A DNA stretch of 64,000 nt from Salmonella enterica subsp. houtenae serovar Houten (GTDB lineage: Bacteria > Pseudomonadota > Gammaproteobacteria > Enterobacterales > Enterobacteriaceae): positions 4,030,001-4,094,000 of the forward strand of contig LS483478.1 of assembly GCA_900478215.1 (NCBI GenBank). The letters are read 5' to 3'. Of the stretch, positions 27,945 through 37,125 are shown piece after piece. The position numbers and the translations under genes are program-made. The stretch's first letter is position 1; each line of letters begins with the position of its first letter. The notes below the pieces were generated by a model, which did no database searches, was not told the origin of the DNA, and was given only the letters and a program-made list of their open reading frames with translations.

Positions 27945-30389
27945 TTACTCCGCGGATTGCTTTTTCGCGGCGCGTTTTGCTTTAGTAGCCGCGGCGATTT
28001 TGAGCGTTTTTGCCGACGGCTTTTTCGCTTTTTTATCGCCTTTTTTCTCCGCTTTCGGCTTTGCCTTACCTTTTTTCTCGCCGCGGAAGGCGCTATCAGG
28101 CTCGAAGTTAACTTTTTTACCTACCTGTCGACGTTTACCGGCGTTTTTACTTTCACCTTTTTTCGCTTTTTCACGCGCCGTTTTGCCGACGTTACGCGGC
28201 GCGCGCTCGCTGGAGATAAGGCTAAAGTCAATTTTCCGTTCGTCCATATTCACCGCTTCAACGCGTACCTCGACCCGGTCGCCCAGGCGATATGTCTGTC
28301 CGCCGGACTCGCCAATCAAACGTTGCCCTACCTGATCGAAGCGATAGTAATCGTTGTCCAGTGAGGAAACGTGTACCAGCCCATCGATAAACAGTTCATC
28401 AAGACGGACAAAGAAACCGAAACCGGTGACGCTGGCAATCACGCCCTTAAAGACGTTGCCTACCTGATCCAGCATAAAGTCACATTTCAGCCAGTCGGAG
28501 ACATCGCGCGTCGCTTCATCAGCGCGGCGTTCCGCCATCGAACAGTGCTGACCGAGCTGCAACATCTCTTCCATCGAGTAGTGATAGCCGCCCGTTTCTG
28601 TGGTGTTGCCCTTATTCCCCTGCTCTTTTGCCAGCAGGTACTTAATGGCGCGGTGCAAAGAGAGATCCGGATAGCGGCGAATCGGCGAGGTAAAGTGCGC
28701 ATAAGACTGCAACGCCAGGCCAAAGTGCCCGCGGTTTTCCGGATCGTAAATCGCCTGCTTCATTGAACGCAGCAGCATAGTTTGCAGCATCTCGGCGTCG
28801 GGCCTGTCGGCAATTGATTCAAGCAGTTCGGCATAATCGCGCGGTTCCGGTTTATTTCCGCCCGGCAGTTCCAGCCCCAGCTCTGCCAGTACGGAGCGGA
28901 ATGAGGTAATCGCTTCGGTGGTGGGCTTATCATGAATACGGAATAGCGCCGGCTCTTTGGCTTTTTCGACAAAGCGCGCCGCCGAGATATTCGCCATGAT
29001 CATGCACTCTTCGATAAGCTTATGCGCGTCATTACGCTGGGTCTGTTCGATACGCTCAATGCGACGCTCGGCGTTAAAGATAAACTTCGCCTCTTCGCTC
29101 TCAAACGAGATCCCCCCGCGCTCTTCACGCGCTTTATCCAGCACTTTGTAGAGGTTGTGCAGCTCTTCAATATGCTTCACCAACGGCGCATATTGTTCAC
29201 GCAGATCCTGGTCGCCCTGCAGCATATGCCAGACTTTGGTATAGGTCAGACGCGCATGGGAGCTCATCACCGCTTCATAGAATTTGTAGCCCGTCAGCCG
29301 GCCTTTCGCCGAGATGGTCATTTCACAGACCATACACAGCCTGTCAACCTGCGGGTTCAGCGAACACAGGCCGTTAGAGAGCACCTCCGGCAACATTGGG
29401 ACAACCTGTGACGGGAAGTAAACCGACGTACCGCGATTGCGCGCCTCGCGATCCAGCGGCGTTGGCGGCCGTACATAATAGCTCACGTCAGCAATAGCGA
29501 CCCACAAACGCCAGCCGCCGCCGCGTTTTTTCTCACAGTAGACCGCGTCGTCAAAGTCACGAGCATCTTCGCCATCAATAGTGACCAGCGGCAGATCGCG
29601 CAGATCGACACGCCCCGCTTTCGCCTCTTCCGGCACCTCTTCTTTCAGCCCGGCGACCTGCTGCTCTACCGCCTGCGGCCAGATGTAAGGAATTTCGTGG
29701 GTACGCAGCGCCATATCAACCGCCATACCGGTGCCCATATTGTCGCCCAGCACTTCGACGATTTTCCCTACCGCTTTGGTGCGGCGGGTTGGACGTTGGG
29801 TCAGTTCAACCACCACCACGAATCCCATCCGCGCGCCCATGACGTCTTCTGGCGGGATAAGAATGTCGAAGCTTAGACGGCTGTCGTCAGGCACCACAAA
29901 GCCGACGCCCGCATCGGTGAAATAACGCCCTACTATCTGACTGGTTTTCGGCACCAGTACACGGACGATACGCGCTTCGCGGCGACCTTTACGATCGGCG
30001 CCCAGCGGCTGCGCCAGCACCTGATCGCCATGAATACAGGTTTTCATCTGCTCGCTGGAAAGATACAGATCGTCTTTGCGGCCTTCGACACGCAAGAAAC
30101 CGTAACCGTCACGATGACCGATCACGGTGCCTTTCAGCAGGTCGAGGCGTTCCGGCAGCGCATAGCACTGACGGCGGGTAAAGACCAGTTGTCCGTCGCG
30201 CTCCATCGCGCGCAGGCGGCGACGTAAGGCTTCAAGCTGCTCTTCGCCTGCAATATTCAGTTCAACGGCCAGTTCTTCGCGACTGGCCGGTTTTTCACGT
30301 TTCGTTAAATGTTCGAGGATAAATTCCCGGCTCGGGATAGGATTCGCGTATTTTTCTGCTTCGCGTTCCTGGAAAGGATCTTGTGACAT
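27945..30389 (-). CDS. rnr: Ribonuclease R
   Basis: A processive 3'-5' exoribonuclease of 814 residues that degrades structured RNA, including rRNA and tmRNA-tagged mRNAs. Order: helix-turn-helix, cold-shock domains, RNB catalytic domain with the acidic motif DGEDARDFDDAVYCEKK (near 272-288), S1 domain and a Lys/Ala-rich tail. The start at 30389 (MSQDPFQEREAE) matches the E. coli protein. It lies 37 bases after nsrR, and nsrR-rnr-rlmB probably form an operon. Confidence 0.97.
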   Translation of the reverse strand: MSQDPFQEREAEKYANPIPSREFILEHLTKREKPASREELAVELNIAGEEQLEALRRRLRAMERDGQLVFTRRQCYALPERLDLLKGTVIGHRDGYGFLRVEGRKDDLYLSSEQMKTCIHGDQVLAQPLGADRKGRREARIVRVLVPKTSQIVGRYFTDAGVGFVVPDDSRLSFDILIPPEDVMGARMGFVVVVELTQRPTRRTKAVGKIVEVLGDNMGTGMAVDMALRTHEIPYIWPQAVEQQVAGLKEEVPEEAKAGRVDLRDLPLVTIDGEDARDFDDAVYCEKKRGGGWRLWVAIADVSYYVRPPTPLDREARNRGTSVYFPSQVVPMLPEVLSNGLCSLNPQVDRLCMVCEMTISAKGRLTGYKFYEAVMSSHARLTYTKVWHMLQGDQDLREQYAPLVKHIEELHNLYKVLDKAREERGGISFESEEAKFIFNAERRIERIEQTQRNDAHKLIEECMIMANISAARFVEKAKEPALFRIHDKPTTEAITSFRSVLAELGLELPGGNKPEPRDYAELLESIADRPDAEMLQTMLLRSMKQAIYDPENRGHFGLALQSYAHFTSPIRRYPDLSLHRAIKYLLAKEQGNKGNTTETGGYHYSMEEMLQLGQHCSMAERRADEATRDVSDWLKCDFMLDQVGNVFKGVIASVTGFGFFVRLDELFIDGLVHVSSLDNDYYRFDQVGQRLIGESGGQTYRLGDRVEVRVEAVNMDERKIDFSLISSERAPRNVGKTAREKAKKGESKNAGKRRQVGKKVNFEPDSAFRGEKKGKAKPKAEKKGDKKAKKPSAKTLKIAAATKAKRAAKKQSAE

Positions 30390-30426
30390 TGAGGTTCCTC
30401 CATTGTCATCTCTGATGAAGTTTACT

Positions 30427-30852
30427 TCACTCCACCAGTAATAATTTATAAAGCGGTTGATTCTCTTCAACCAAATCGGCAAGCGTGTAGTTATCCAGCT
30501 CCTTGAGAAAACTCTGCACGGCCTTAGAAAGCGCCTGTTTCAGACGACAGGCAGGGGTGATGTGGCAAAATTCGCTGCTACAGTTGACCAGCGATAAGGG
30601 TTCCAGCTCACGCACCACATCGCCAATACAAATAGTATTAGCCGGTTTACCCAGGCGGATACCGCCATTTTTTCCCCGAACGGCAGTGACAAAGCCCGCA
30701 CGGCTAAGCTGATTGATAATTTTGACCATATGATTACGGGATACGCCGTAGACTTCTGTCACCTCAGAAATACTGGTCATTCGTCCATCTGGTAACGACG
30801 CCATATAGATTAGCGCACGTAAGCCGTAATCGGTGAAACTCGTTAACTGCAC
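30427..30852 (-). CDS. nsrR: Nitric-oxide-sensing repressor NsrR
   Basis: A 141-residue Rrf2-family regulator. It has a winged helix with [18 protein letters not shown] and three cluster-ligand cysteines (Cys91, Cys96, Cys102 in [13 protein letters not shown]). The [2Fe-2S] form represses genes such as ytfE, whose operator is also in this window. Confidence 0.97.
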
Positions 30853-30978
30853 ATCAACCTCAGGAAAAGGGAAAACGGGATATAACTTATCTGTATTGAT
30901 GATAAACCAGCCACCTGTCAGGCTGCTAATTTATTTCGGTTCAGGAAGGAAAAAAGCGGGGAACAATGACGCATTTGA

Positions 30979-31058
30979 GCCGAAGGACGATGCCAGGCAT
31001 CTTATCCGGCCGACAAATGCGTACTCATCATAGACCCGGTAAGCGTAGCGTTACCGGG
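30979..31058. repeat. Two REP-type palindromes downstream of purA
   Basis: One unit at about 30979-31011 (ending TTATCCGGC) and a near-perfect CCCGGTAA...TTACCGGG palindrome at 31035-31058, in the purA-nsrR gap. Confidence 0.75.
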
Positions 31059-31071
31059 CATAATCCATCAA

Positions 31072-32370
31072 TTACGCGTCGAACGGGTCGCGCAGAATCA
31101 TCGTCTCAGTACGATCGGGGCCGGTAGAAATAATATCAATCGGCACGCCGGTCAGTTCTTCGATACGTTTGATGTAGTTCAGCGCAGCAGCCGGCAGACC
31201 GCTACGATCTTTCACGCCAAAAGTGGACTCGGACCAGCCAGGCATAGTTTCGTAAATCGGCTCGATGCCTTTCCAGTCGTCCGCCGCCAGCGGAGTAGTG
31301 GTCACTTCGCGACCGTCCGGCATATGATAAGCCACACAGATCTTCACCTCTTTCAAACCGTCCAGTACGTCCAGTTTGGTCAGGCAGAAGCCGGACAGGG
31401 AGTTAATCTGCACCGCACGACGTACGGCAACAGAGTCCAGCCAGCCGGTACGACGACGACGACCGGTAGTGGCGCCGTATTCATTGCCCTGCTTGCAGAG
31501 AAACTCGCCGGTTTCATCAAACAGTTCGGTTGGGAACGGACCCGCACCTACGCGCGTGGAGTAGGCTTTGATGATACCCAGAACGTAATCCACATAACGC
31601 GGCCCCAGGCCGGAACCGGTCGCCACGCCACCCGCAGTGGTGTTAGAAGAGGTTACGTACGGATAAGTACCGTGGTCGATATCCAGCAGCGTACCCTGCG
31701 CGCCTTCAAACATCACGAAGTCGCCGCGCTTACGCGCCTGATCCAGCAGATCGGAAACATCCACTACCATGCCGGTCAGGATGTCGGCAATCGCCATCAC
31801 ATCATCCAGCACTTTCTGGTAGTCAACCGCATCGACTTTATAGAAATTCACTAACTGGAAGTTGTGATACTCCATCACTTCTTTCAGTTTTTCAGCGAAG
31901 GTGGCTTTATCAAACAGATCGCCAACGCGCAGACCACGACGCGCTACTTTGTCTTCATAAGCCGGGCCGATACCGCGCCCCGTGGTGCCGATCGCTTTCG
32001 CGCCACGCGCTTTTTCACGCGCGTTATCCAACGCAACGTGATAATCAAGGATCAGCGGACAGGCTTCAGACAGCAGCAGGCGCTCACGGACAGGGATACC
32101 ACGGTCTTCCAGTTCCTGCATCTCTTTCATCAGCGCGCTCGGAGACAGCACGACGCCGTTACCAATGATGCTGGTAACATTCTCACGAAGAATACCTGAT
32201 GGAATAAGATGGAGGACGGTTTTTTCACCGTTGATTACGAGAGTATGGCCTGCGTTGTGACCGCCCTGATAGCGTACAACATATTTAGCCCGTTCAGTCA
32301 GAAGATCGACGATCTTTCCTTTACCTTCGTCACCCCATTGGGTGCCCAGTACGACGACGTTGTTACCCAT
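31072..32370 (-). CDS. purA: Adenylosuccinate synthetase PurA
   Basis: Joins IMO-derived IMP with aspartate using GTP, the first committed step of AMP synthesis. A 432-residue enzyme with the N-terminal P-loop GTQWGDEGKGK, a GGHNAGHT loop and the C-terminal GTP-base motif TKLDVLDG. The conserved neighbour yjeT lies 102 bases upstream. Confidence 0.98.
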   Translation of the reverse strand: MGNNVVVLGTQWGDEGKGKIVDLLTERAKYVVRYQGGHNAGHTLVINGEKTVLHLIPSGILRENVTSIIGNGVVLSPSALMKEMQELEDRGIPVRERLLLSEACPLILDYHVALDNAREKARGAKAIGTTGRGIGPAYEDKVARRGLRVGDLFDKATFAEKLKEVMEYHNFQLVNFYKVDAVDYQKVLDDVMAIADILTGMVVDVSDLLDQARKRGDFVMFEGAQGTLLDIDHGTYPYVTSSNTTAGGVATGSGLGPRYVDYVLGIIKAYSTRVGAGPFPTELFDETGEFLCKQGNEYGATTGRRRRTGWLDSVAVRRAVQINSLSGFCLTKLDVLDGLKEVKICVAYHMPDGREVTTTPLAADDWKGIEPIYETMPGWSESTFGVKDRSGLPAAALNYIKRIEELTGVPIDIISTGPDRTETMILRDPFDA

Positions 32371-32472
32371 TTTTCAAAATCACCGTTTGCTTAAAAATGG
32401 ATTCTACCATCGCTTTTTCAGATATACAGCACTTTTTGCACTCAATCTGCGGCAAATCCGGCCACTTTTTGT

Positions 32473-32670
32473 TCAGCCAATCGTTTTCCTCAACATGTAG
32501 TAGACCACAACGCCCGCAACCACAAGCCCGCCGCCATAACGACGTAAAACATTTTCCGGCAGTTGCGCCAGTGCCGAAACCATTTTTTTCCATGCGCCGG
32601 GATATAACATTGGGCCTAAGCCTTCCAGCACCAATACCAGGGCGAGAGCCAGCCAAATTGTGGAATTCAT
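32473..32670 (-). CDS. yjeT: DUF2065 inner-membrane protein YjeT
   Basis: A 65-residue protein with two membrane helices (about 3-20 and 45-62). The function is unknown. It normally lies between hflC and purA; here it is separated from hflC by the 12-kb insertion. Its stop is 102 bases before purA. Confidence 0.93.
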   Translation of the reverse strand: MNSTIWLALALVLVLEGLGPMLYPGAWKKMVSALAQLPENVLRRYGGGLVVAGVVVYYMLRKTIG

Positions 32671-32692
32671 TGCGAGTCCTTATTGTGAGAAA

Positions 32693-32712
32693 CCTGCCTG
32701 TTACCAGGCAGG
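32693..32712 (-). terminator. Hairpin at the end of the inserted operon
   Basis: A perfect 8-bp stem (32693-32700 with 32705-32712) and 4-nt loop directly after the ketoreductase gene. Only three T follow on the minus strand, so termination may be partial and yjeT-purA may receive read-through. Confidence 0.6.
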
Positions 32713-32721
32713 CCTGGCAAT

Positions 32722-33459
32722 TTATACGCTCATTCCTCCATCAACCACCAGACATTGGCCGGTAATCCATTGACTCTCTTCATTCAAGAAAAATCGCACA
32801 GACGATGCCACATCAGCGGGTTGGCCAATACGTCTGAGTGGGATTTGACGGGAAAGGGCTTTAAGCTTATCCGCTGGAATGCTGTTAAGCAATTCGCTGT
32901 TAATAACCCCCGGTGCGATGCAGTTTACCCGGATGCCAAACCGCCCGGTTTCAAGCGCCAACGATCGGCACAATCCTACCATTGCCGCTTTACTGGCGCT
33001 GTATGCCGTTTGCCCCGCATTCCCTCGGACAGCGCCAGAAACCGAGGTAATGAACACGATAGACCCCGATTTCGCCTCAAACATGGCTGGCAGCAGACTC
33101 TGATGCCAATAAAAAAGCGCATGCAGATTCGTATCCATAACCTTTCGCCAGCGCTCGGCCGTTTGGTGAATGTGTAAAGCATCCATCGGTACACCCGCAT
33201 TATGCACAATGCCATAAGGAGCGCCGTATTGCTCAAGTAACCGTGTTGCCGTTTGGTGAACCTGTTCCTCACTGGCGCCATCGCACTGAATCGCCTCCAC
33301 CAGACACCCTTGCCTGCGACAGTGATCCACGACTTCTGAGGCGGCAGTCGCGTTGTTCTTCCAGGTGAAAACCACACGCCAACGCTCGGATAGCGATAGC
33401 ACCAGCTCCCTGCCAATGCCCCGGCTACCGCCAGTAACCAAAATCCATGGCTGACTCAT
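32722..33459 (-). CDS. FabG-like 3-oxoacyl-ACP reductase
   Basis: A 245-residue classical short-chain dehydrogenase. Seen: the nucleotide loop TGGSRGIG (9-16), HNAG (86-89), and the catalytic set Asn111, Ser139, Tyr153 and Lys157 (YSASK). By family it reduces a beta-ketoacyl-ACP with NADPH. It is the last gene of the insertion, 11 bases after the ACP gene, and is distinct from the housekeeping FabG. Together with the ketosynthase, dehydratase and ACP genes just upstream it forms a small chain-building set. Confidence 0.87.
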   Translation of the reverse strand: MSQPWILVTGGSRGIGRELVLSLSERWRVVFTWKNNATAASEVVDHCRRQGCLVEAIQCDGASEEQVHQTATRLLEQYGAPYGIVHNAGVPMDALHIHQTAERWRKVMDTNLHALFYWHQSLLPAMFEAKSGSIVFITSVSGAVRGNAGQTAYSASKAAMVGLCRSLALETGRFGIRVNCIAPGVINSELLNSIPADKLKALSRQIPLRRIGQPADVASSVRFFLNEESQWITGQCLVVDGGMSV

Positions 33460-33470
33460 ACTTACCCCAA

Positions 33471-33710
33471 TTACTCACAAATATGCTGACATAGTTCACC
33501 GAGAGTAATATCGGGATTATTAATAAACAGCTCGGCTTCCAGCGTAATTCCATAGTTACGTTTAATAGTAACCATCATCTCGACATAATCGAGACTATCC
33601 AGTTCCAGAGTTCGCAACATCGTTTCTGCAGACAGATCATCCACAGCCACATCCTTCACATCGGCAATTAAATTAACGATATTTGTCCAGACATCCTGAA
33701 AATTATTCAT
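33471..33710 (-). CDS. Acyl carrier protein
   Basis: A 79-residue acidic helical protein with the phosphopantetheine site LELDSLDYVEM (Ser39). It carries the growing acyl chain for the adjacent ketosynthase, dehydratase and reductase. It diverges from housekeeping AcpP in overall sequence and resembles carriers of dedicated fatty-acid or polyene gene clusters. Confidence 0.9.
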   Translation of the reverse strand: MNNFQDVWTNIVNLIADVKDVAVDDLSAETMLRTLELDSLDYVEMMVTIKRNYGITLEAELFINNPDITLGELCQHICE

Positions 33711-33720
33711 TCCTGTTCCC

Positions 33721-34497
33721 TCATCCGTTTCTATTTACTAAAGGCCAAATTTTTAATGTCACCGTCGTCGACATGATTAATTTTTGTTGCTGTAAGCACG
33801 CAGCGCTCATTTGTAAAATAAACCCGCTCTGACGATCGCCCATTACCAGCGAAGGCAGGATCGCACCTTTGATATCTTGATCTGCCCAGGTTTGATGTAA
33901 TAAATTTGCCGACAACCAAACATCATGATGTGTTTGCACGATCGGCAGTTGAACAAAAACGTCACCTAACGTTTTTGCGGGAAGTTCAGGTAAAACGCTA
34001 TGCACGACTTCCATGGATTCAGGGGCATCAACAATCATCCTGAATAAAAGCGCATCCAGAAAACACCAGTCATAGCCAGGAAGCGGATAATGACTTTTTT
34101 GCGAACGCCCGAGGATAAGGCGGGGAGCTAAGCCTATTTCATCAAGCACTGGCAGCGGGCTTTTTGATAATTTTCCCGAAAAGCAAATGGCAGAACTGTT
34201 GGCGTCAATAATCTCGCCACGCGCGCAGTCAGCCCCCGCTTTCACCTTCAAACAATAATTACGTCCAATAAGGAGTGGGCTACGTAGCCGAATGGCGCAG
34301 TGTAGCCCTTCTTCTTCTGAAGAACGTGGCAACTTTTCAGCAAGGGCTTGCTTGAGATGCCACATCGACCTCATCCCATGTACCGTTATGCCATTCGCGC
34401 CAGTGGTTATTGCGGCATCGTTGTCAAAATGTATCGGGTTTTCATCCCCGGAAAAGATGGCCCACAGGCGGGCGTCCTTAGCGCTCCATTGCAACAT
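33721..34497 (-). CDS. MaoC-like hydroxyacyl dehydratase
   Basis: A 258-residue hot-dog protein. The N-terminal motif IFSGDENPIHFDNDAA contains the catalytic Asp18 and His23 of MaoC-type enoyl hydratases/dehydratases. The length suggests a double hot-dog with a second, motif-less half. By family it would dehydrate 3-hydroxyacyl-ACP to the 2-enoyl form. Its ATG overlaps the ketosynthase stop by one base (TGATG), so the two are translationally coupled. Confidence 0.8.
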   Translation of the reverse strand: MLQWSAKDARLWAIFSGDENPIHFDNDAAITTGANGITVHGMRSMWHLKQALAEKLPRSSEEEGLHCAIRLRSPLLIGRNYCLKVKAGADCARGEIIDANSSAICFSGKLSKSPLPVLDEIGLAPRLILGRSQKSHYPLPGYDWCFLDALLFRMIVDAPESMEVVHSVLPELPAKTLGDVFVQLPIVQTHHDVWLSANLLHQTWADQDIKGAILPSLVMGDRQSGFILQMSAACLQQQKLIMSTTVTLKIWPLVNRNG

Positions 34498-35747
34498 CAG
34501 GCTTCTCCACGGGAGATAACCAGCGCCGCATTCGCGCCACCGAAGCCAAAACTTAAATTCAACGCATGGTGAATATCTACCTGTCTATGCCCTTGGGCGA
34601 CAAAATCTAAATCGCAGTCGAGATCGGGGTTATAAAGATGATGCGTGGCTGGAACCCGGTGATGATGCATTGCCTGTAGACAGATAATCGTTTCAAAACT
34701 ACCTGCCGCGGCGATTAAATGGCCAGAATAAGACTTTGTACTGGAGACAGGGATAGAAAATGCAGCCTCACCCAATGCGGTTTTAATTGCTTCACATTCA
34801 TTTTTATCATTAAGCGGCGTAGAGGTACCATGCGCGTTAATATAATCCAGCATGGATGCCTCAATTCCTGCCTGGCGAAGCGCATAGTCAATGGTTTTAA
34901 CACGTGCGATTTTATCCTCCGCCGGAGCCGTAAAATCCGTGGCATCGGAGAAATTACCGTAACCGGTAATTTCTCCTAATATTGTAGCCCCTCGGGCAAT
35001 CGCCGATTCGCGCTCTTCAAGGCAAAGGACCGCGGCGCCTTCTGATAATACAAAGCCGTTGCGATCTTTGCTAAATGGGCAGCAAGCTTTTGTAATATCG
35101 TCCTGCTCACGCGTCAGGGCACGTAATACATCAATATTCCATATTGAGGTATGACTGCGTAATGACTCTCCGCTGCCCGCCAGCATCATATCCGCCCGCC
35201 CCGAACGAATAGCTTCGAACGCATCACCAATAGCTATCGTACCCGTAGCGCAAGCAGCAATCGGGGTATTTTGATAACCACGCAGGTTCCAAAATTGACT
35301 ACAGGCAGCCGTAGCGACGTTTGGCATAGAGAAAATGCAGCCAAAGGTTGAGCCCAGGCCTGTATCACGGTATTGGTCGTGATTTTGAATCGATTCATCC
35401 TGGCCGGCCCAACCAGTGCCAATAATCACCCCACAGCGACAGGGATCATAATAATCCTTAATAGCCCGATCGCCATATGACTGCTCAATAGCTTCTTTAG
35501 CAGCAAACATCGCTAAACGGGCAAAGCGCGGTAACCGTCTGCGGATACCCGGCGGTACAAATCGAATACTGGGCTCGTCTTCAATTTCACCATAAAACGC
35601 CGATTTGATCCCGGCACATTCCAGCGAGCGGTGTTTGTATCCCAGCCGATAATCCATGATGGCTTGCCAGCACTCATTAACGCTTTGCCCCAGGCTGGTG
35701 ATCGCGCCCTGCCCTGTTATGACAACTCTGCGATATTGTGTCTTCAT
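34497..35747 (-). CDS. FabF-like beta-ketoacyl-ACP synthase
   Basis: A 416-residue thiolase-fold condensing enzyme with the full Cys-His-His triad: Cys166 (PIAACATGTIAIG), His306 (NAHGTSTPLND) and His343 (TKSYSGHLIAAAG), at almost the same positions as in FabF. It should elongate acyl-ACP with malonyl-ACP. It is not the chromosomal fabF, because its context is a peptide-export operon. It starts 14 bases after the outer-membrane factor gene. Confidence 0.9.
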   Translation of the reverse strand: MKTQYRRVVITGQGAITSLGQSVNECWQAIMDYRLGYKHRSLECAGIKSAFYGEIEDEPSIRFVPPGIRRRLPRFARLAMFAAKEAIEQSYGDRAIKDYYDPCRCGVIIGTGWAGQDESIQNHDQYRDTGLGSTFGCIFSMPNVATAACSQFWNLRGYQNTPIAACATGTIAIGDAFEAIRSGRADMMLAGSGESLRSHTSIWNIDVLRALTREQDDITKACCPFSKDRNGFVLSEGAAVLCLEERESAIARGATILGEITGYGNFSDATDFTAPAEDKIARVKTIDYALRQAGIEASMLDYINAHGTSTPLNDKNECEAIKTALGEAAFSIPVSSTKSYSGHLIAAAGSFETIICLQAMHHHRVPATHHLYNPDLDCDLDFVAQGHRQVDIHHALNLSFGFGGANAALVISRGEA

Positions 35748-35760
35748 GTTCCCTCACTTT

Positions 35761-37125
35761 TTACTGTACCGGCGCACCGGTTTTATCACTATCAAACGTG
35801 AGCCACAGCTTCATAATCCCGGAAAGATAGTCGTAGTTCACATTCTGAATGTCGTTCTCAGCCTGAAGCCAGCTACTTTCTGCATCCAAAACATCCTGGA
35901 GACTTGAGTCGCCTTGCGTAAAGCGGATTTGTTCCTGCTGCCACAATGCATGGCTCAACTGGAGATAATGGCCGCGCATCTCATATTGCGCTAAAGCATG
36001 TTGGCTCTCGGTGAGGGCATCCTCTGTTTCAGAGAGCGCTTTCCAGACCTTAGTGCGAAAATCAGCCTCTGCCGCTTTTACATCCAGATCAGCGTTCTCA
36101 ATGGTCAGCATGATGGCATCCCATTGCAGAAAAGGGAGCGCCAGGTTTGCCGACACGCTACGAGACGGATGAGCAAACCATTGTGAAAACACCGCGTTTG
36201 CCGCTCCTACAGTGCCGCTCACGGAGAGGGTGGGATAAAAATTGAGTCTGGCGATATCAGACCCCGCCAGCGCCGCCCGCAGTTGCATCTCCGCACTGCG
36301 CACGTCTGGTCGTTCGGATAATGCGCTTACAGGAATCGCTTTTGGCCCGGGCGTGGCGCCAGCATTGGGTAAAGAAAGTTTTTCTGGGCGTTGTTTGCGC
36401 GGACTACTGTCAAATAAGATAGCCAACGCATGCCTGTCTTGATCACGTTTTGCCACCAGCGCGTCATAAGAAAGCCTCATCTGTAATACGCTCTGTTCCG
36501 CGCGAAAGCGATCGCTCGCTGAAACTGCGCCTGAATGATATTGACTTTCCACCAACTGTTTCAATTGCTCACTGATGACCAGTTGCGACTCATAGTTTTT
36601 CAGTTGCGCATTACTTAATGCGATCGACCAGTACAGTTCCGCTGTAGTCTTAATTAATGACAGCGCTGTCGCCAGACGATCCGAATCACTGGCCTGCGCC
36701 TGCCAGACGCTTTGATCATGCTGGCGAGCAACCTTGCCCCACAAATCAATCTCCCAACTCAGCGAGGCGTCACTTTGCCAACTTTCCGTGGAAGGTTGTT
36801 TGGGTTTGAGCTGTTGGCTATTCGTAGCGCCACCTGAGGCGGTCAGGCCGGGAAAGCGTGTTTCATCAATTAACCCGGCAGCCAGCCACGCCTGCTGTAG
36901 ATGGAATCCGGCAACGGCCAGATCATTATTGTTAACCAGCACGTCACTAACCAACTTCGTCAATTGTGGATCGTTAAAATGATTCGTGACGCGCATTGCA
37001 CGGGCCATTACGCTTCTTCCGCTCACCGTGGTTAACCACTCCCCTTTAGCGTTATTTAATGACGACGGTTCAGAGTGAATACAGCCAGCCAGTAAAAACA
37101 CGAGGATCAAGAAATAAAATTTCAT
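35761..37125 (-). CDS. Outer-membrane factor lipoprotein (NodT/TolC class)
   Basis: A 454-residue efflux channel of the OMF family. Lipoprotein signal: MKFYFLILVFLLAGC, with the acylated cysteine at residue 15. The body has two OEP repeats with alpha-hairpin segments such as AQASDSDRLATALSLIKTTAELYWSIALS. It overlaps the MacB-like gene by 4 bases (ATGA), so it is probably the dedicated exit duct for the MacA/MacB-like pair and perhaps for the C39 exporter. Confidence 0.9.
   Translation of the reverse strand: MKFYFLILVFLLAGCIHSEPSSLNNAKGEWLTTVSGRSVMARAMRVTNHFNDPQLTKLVSDVLVNNNDLAVAGFHLQQAWLAAGLIDETRFPGLTASGGATNSQQLKPKQPSTESWQSDASLSWEIDLWGKVARQHDQSVWQAQASDSDRLATALSLIKTTAELYWSIALSNAQLKNYESQLVISEQLKQLVESQYHSGAVSASDRFRAEQSVLQMRLSYDALVAKRDQDRHALAILFDSSPRKQRPEKLSLPNAGATPGPKAIPVSALSERPDVRSAEMQLRAALAGSDIARLNFYPTLSVSGTVGAANAVFSQWFAHPSRSVSANLALPFLQWDAIMLTIENADLDVKAAEADFRTKVWKALSETEDALTESQHALAQYEMRGHYLQLSHALWQQEQIRFTQGDSSLQDVLDAESSWLQAENDIQNVNYDYLSGIMKLWLTFDSDKTGAPVQ

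Noticed and set aside
31324..31854. Long open frame antisense to purA (and similar antisense frames in cpdB, ula and rlmB)
   Set aside because: They mirror codon bias of the real genes, have no ribosome sites and no recognisable domains.
34497..35747. Ketosynthase as the housekeeping fabF
   Set aside because: It lies in a peptide-export operon on inserted DNA, and the neighbours of chromosomal fabF (fabD, fabG, acpP, pabC) are absent.
32722..35747. Aryl-polyene pigment cluster
   Set aside because: No aryl-CoA/ACP ligase, ammonia lyase, LolA-like carrier or MMPL exporter is present, and the KS/DH/ACP/KR set is joined to a peptide exporter.
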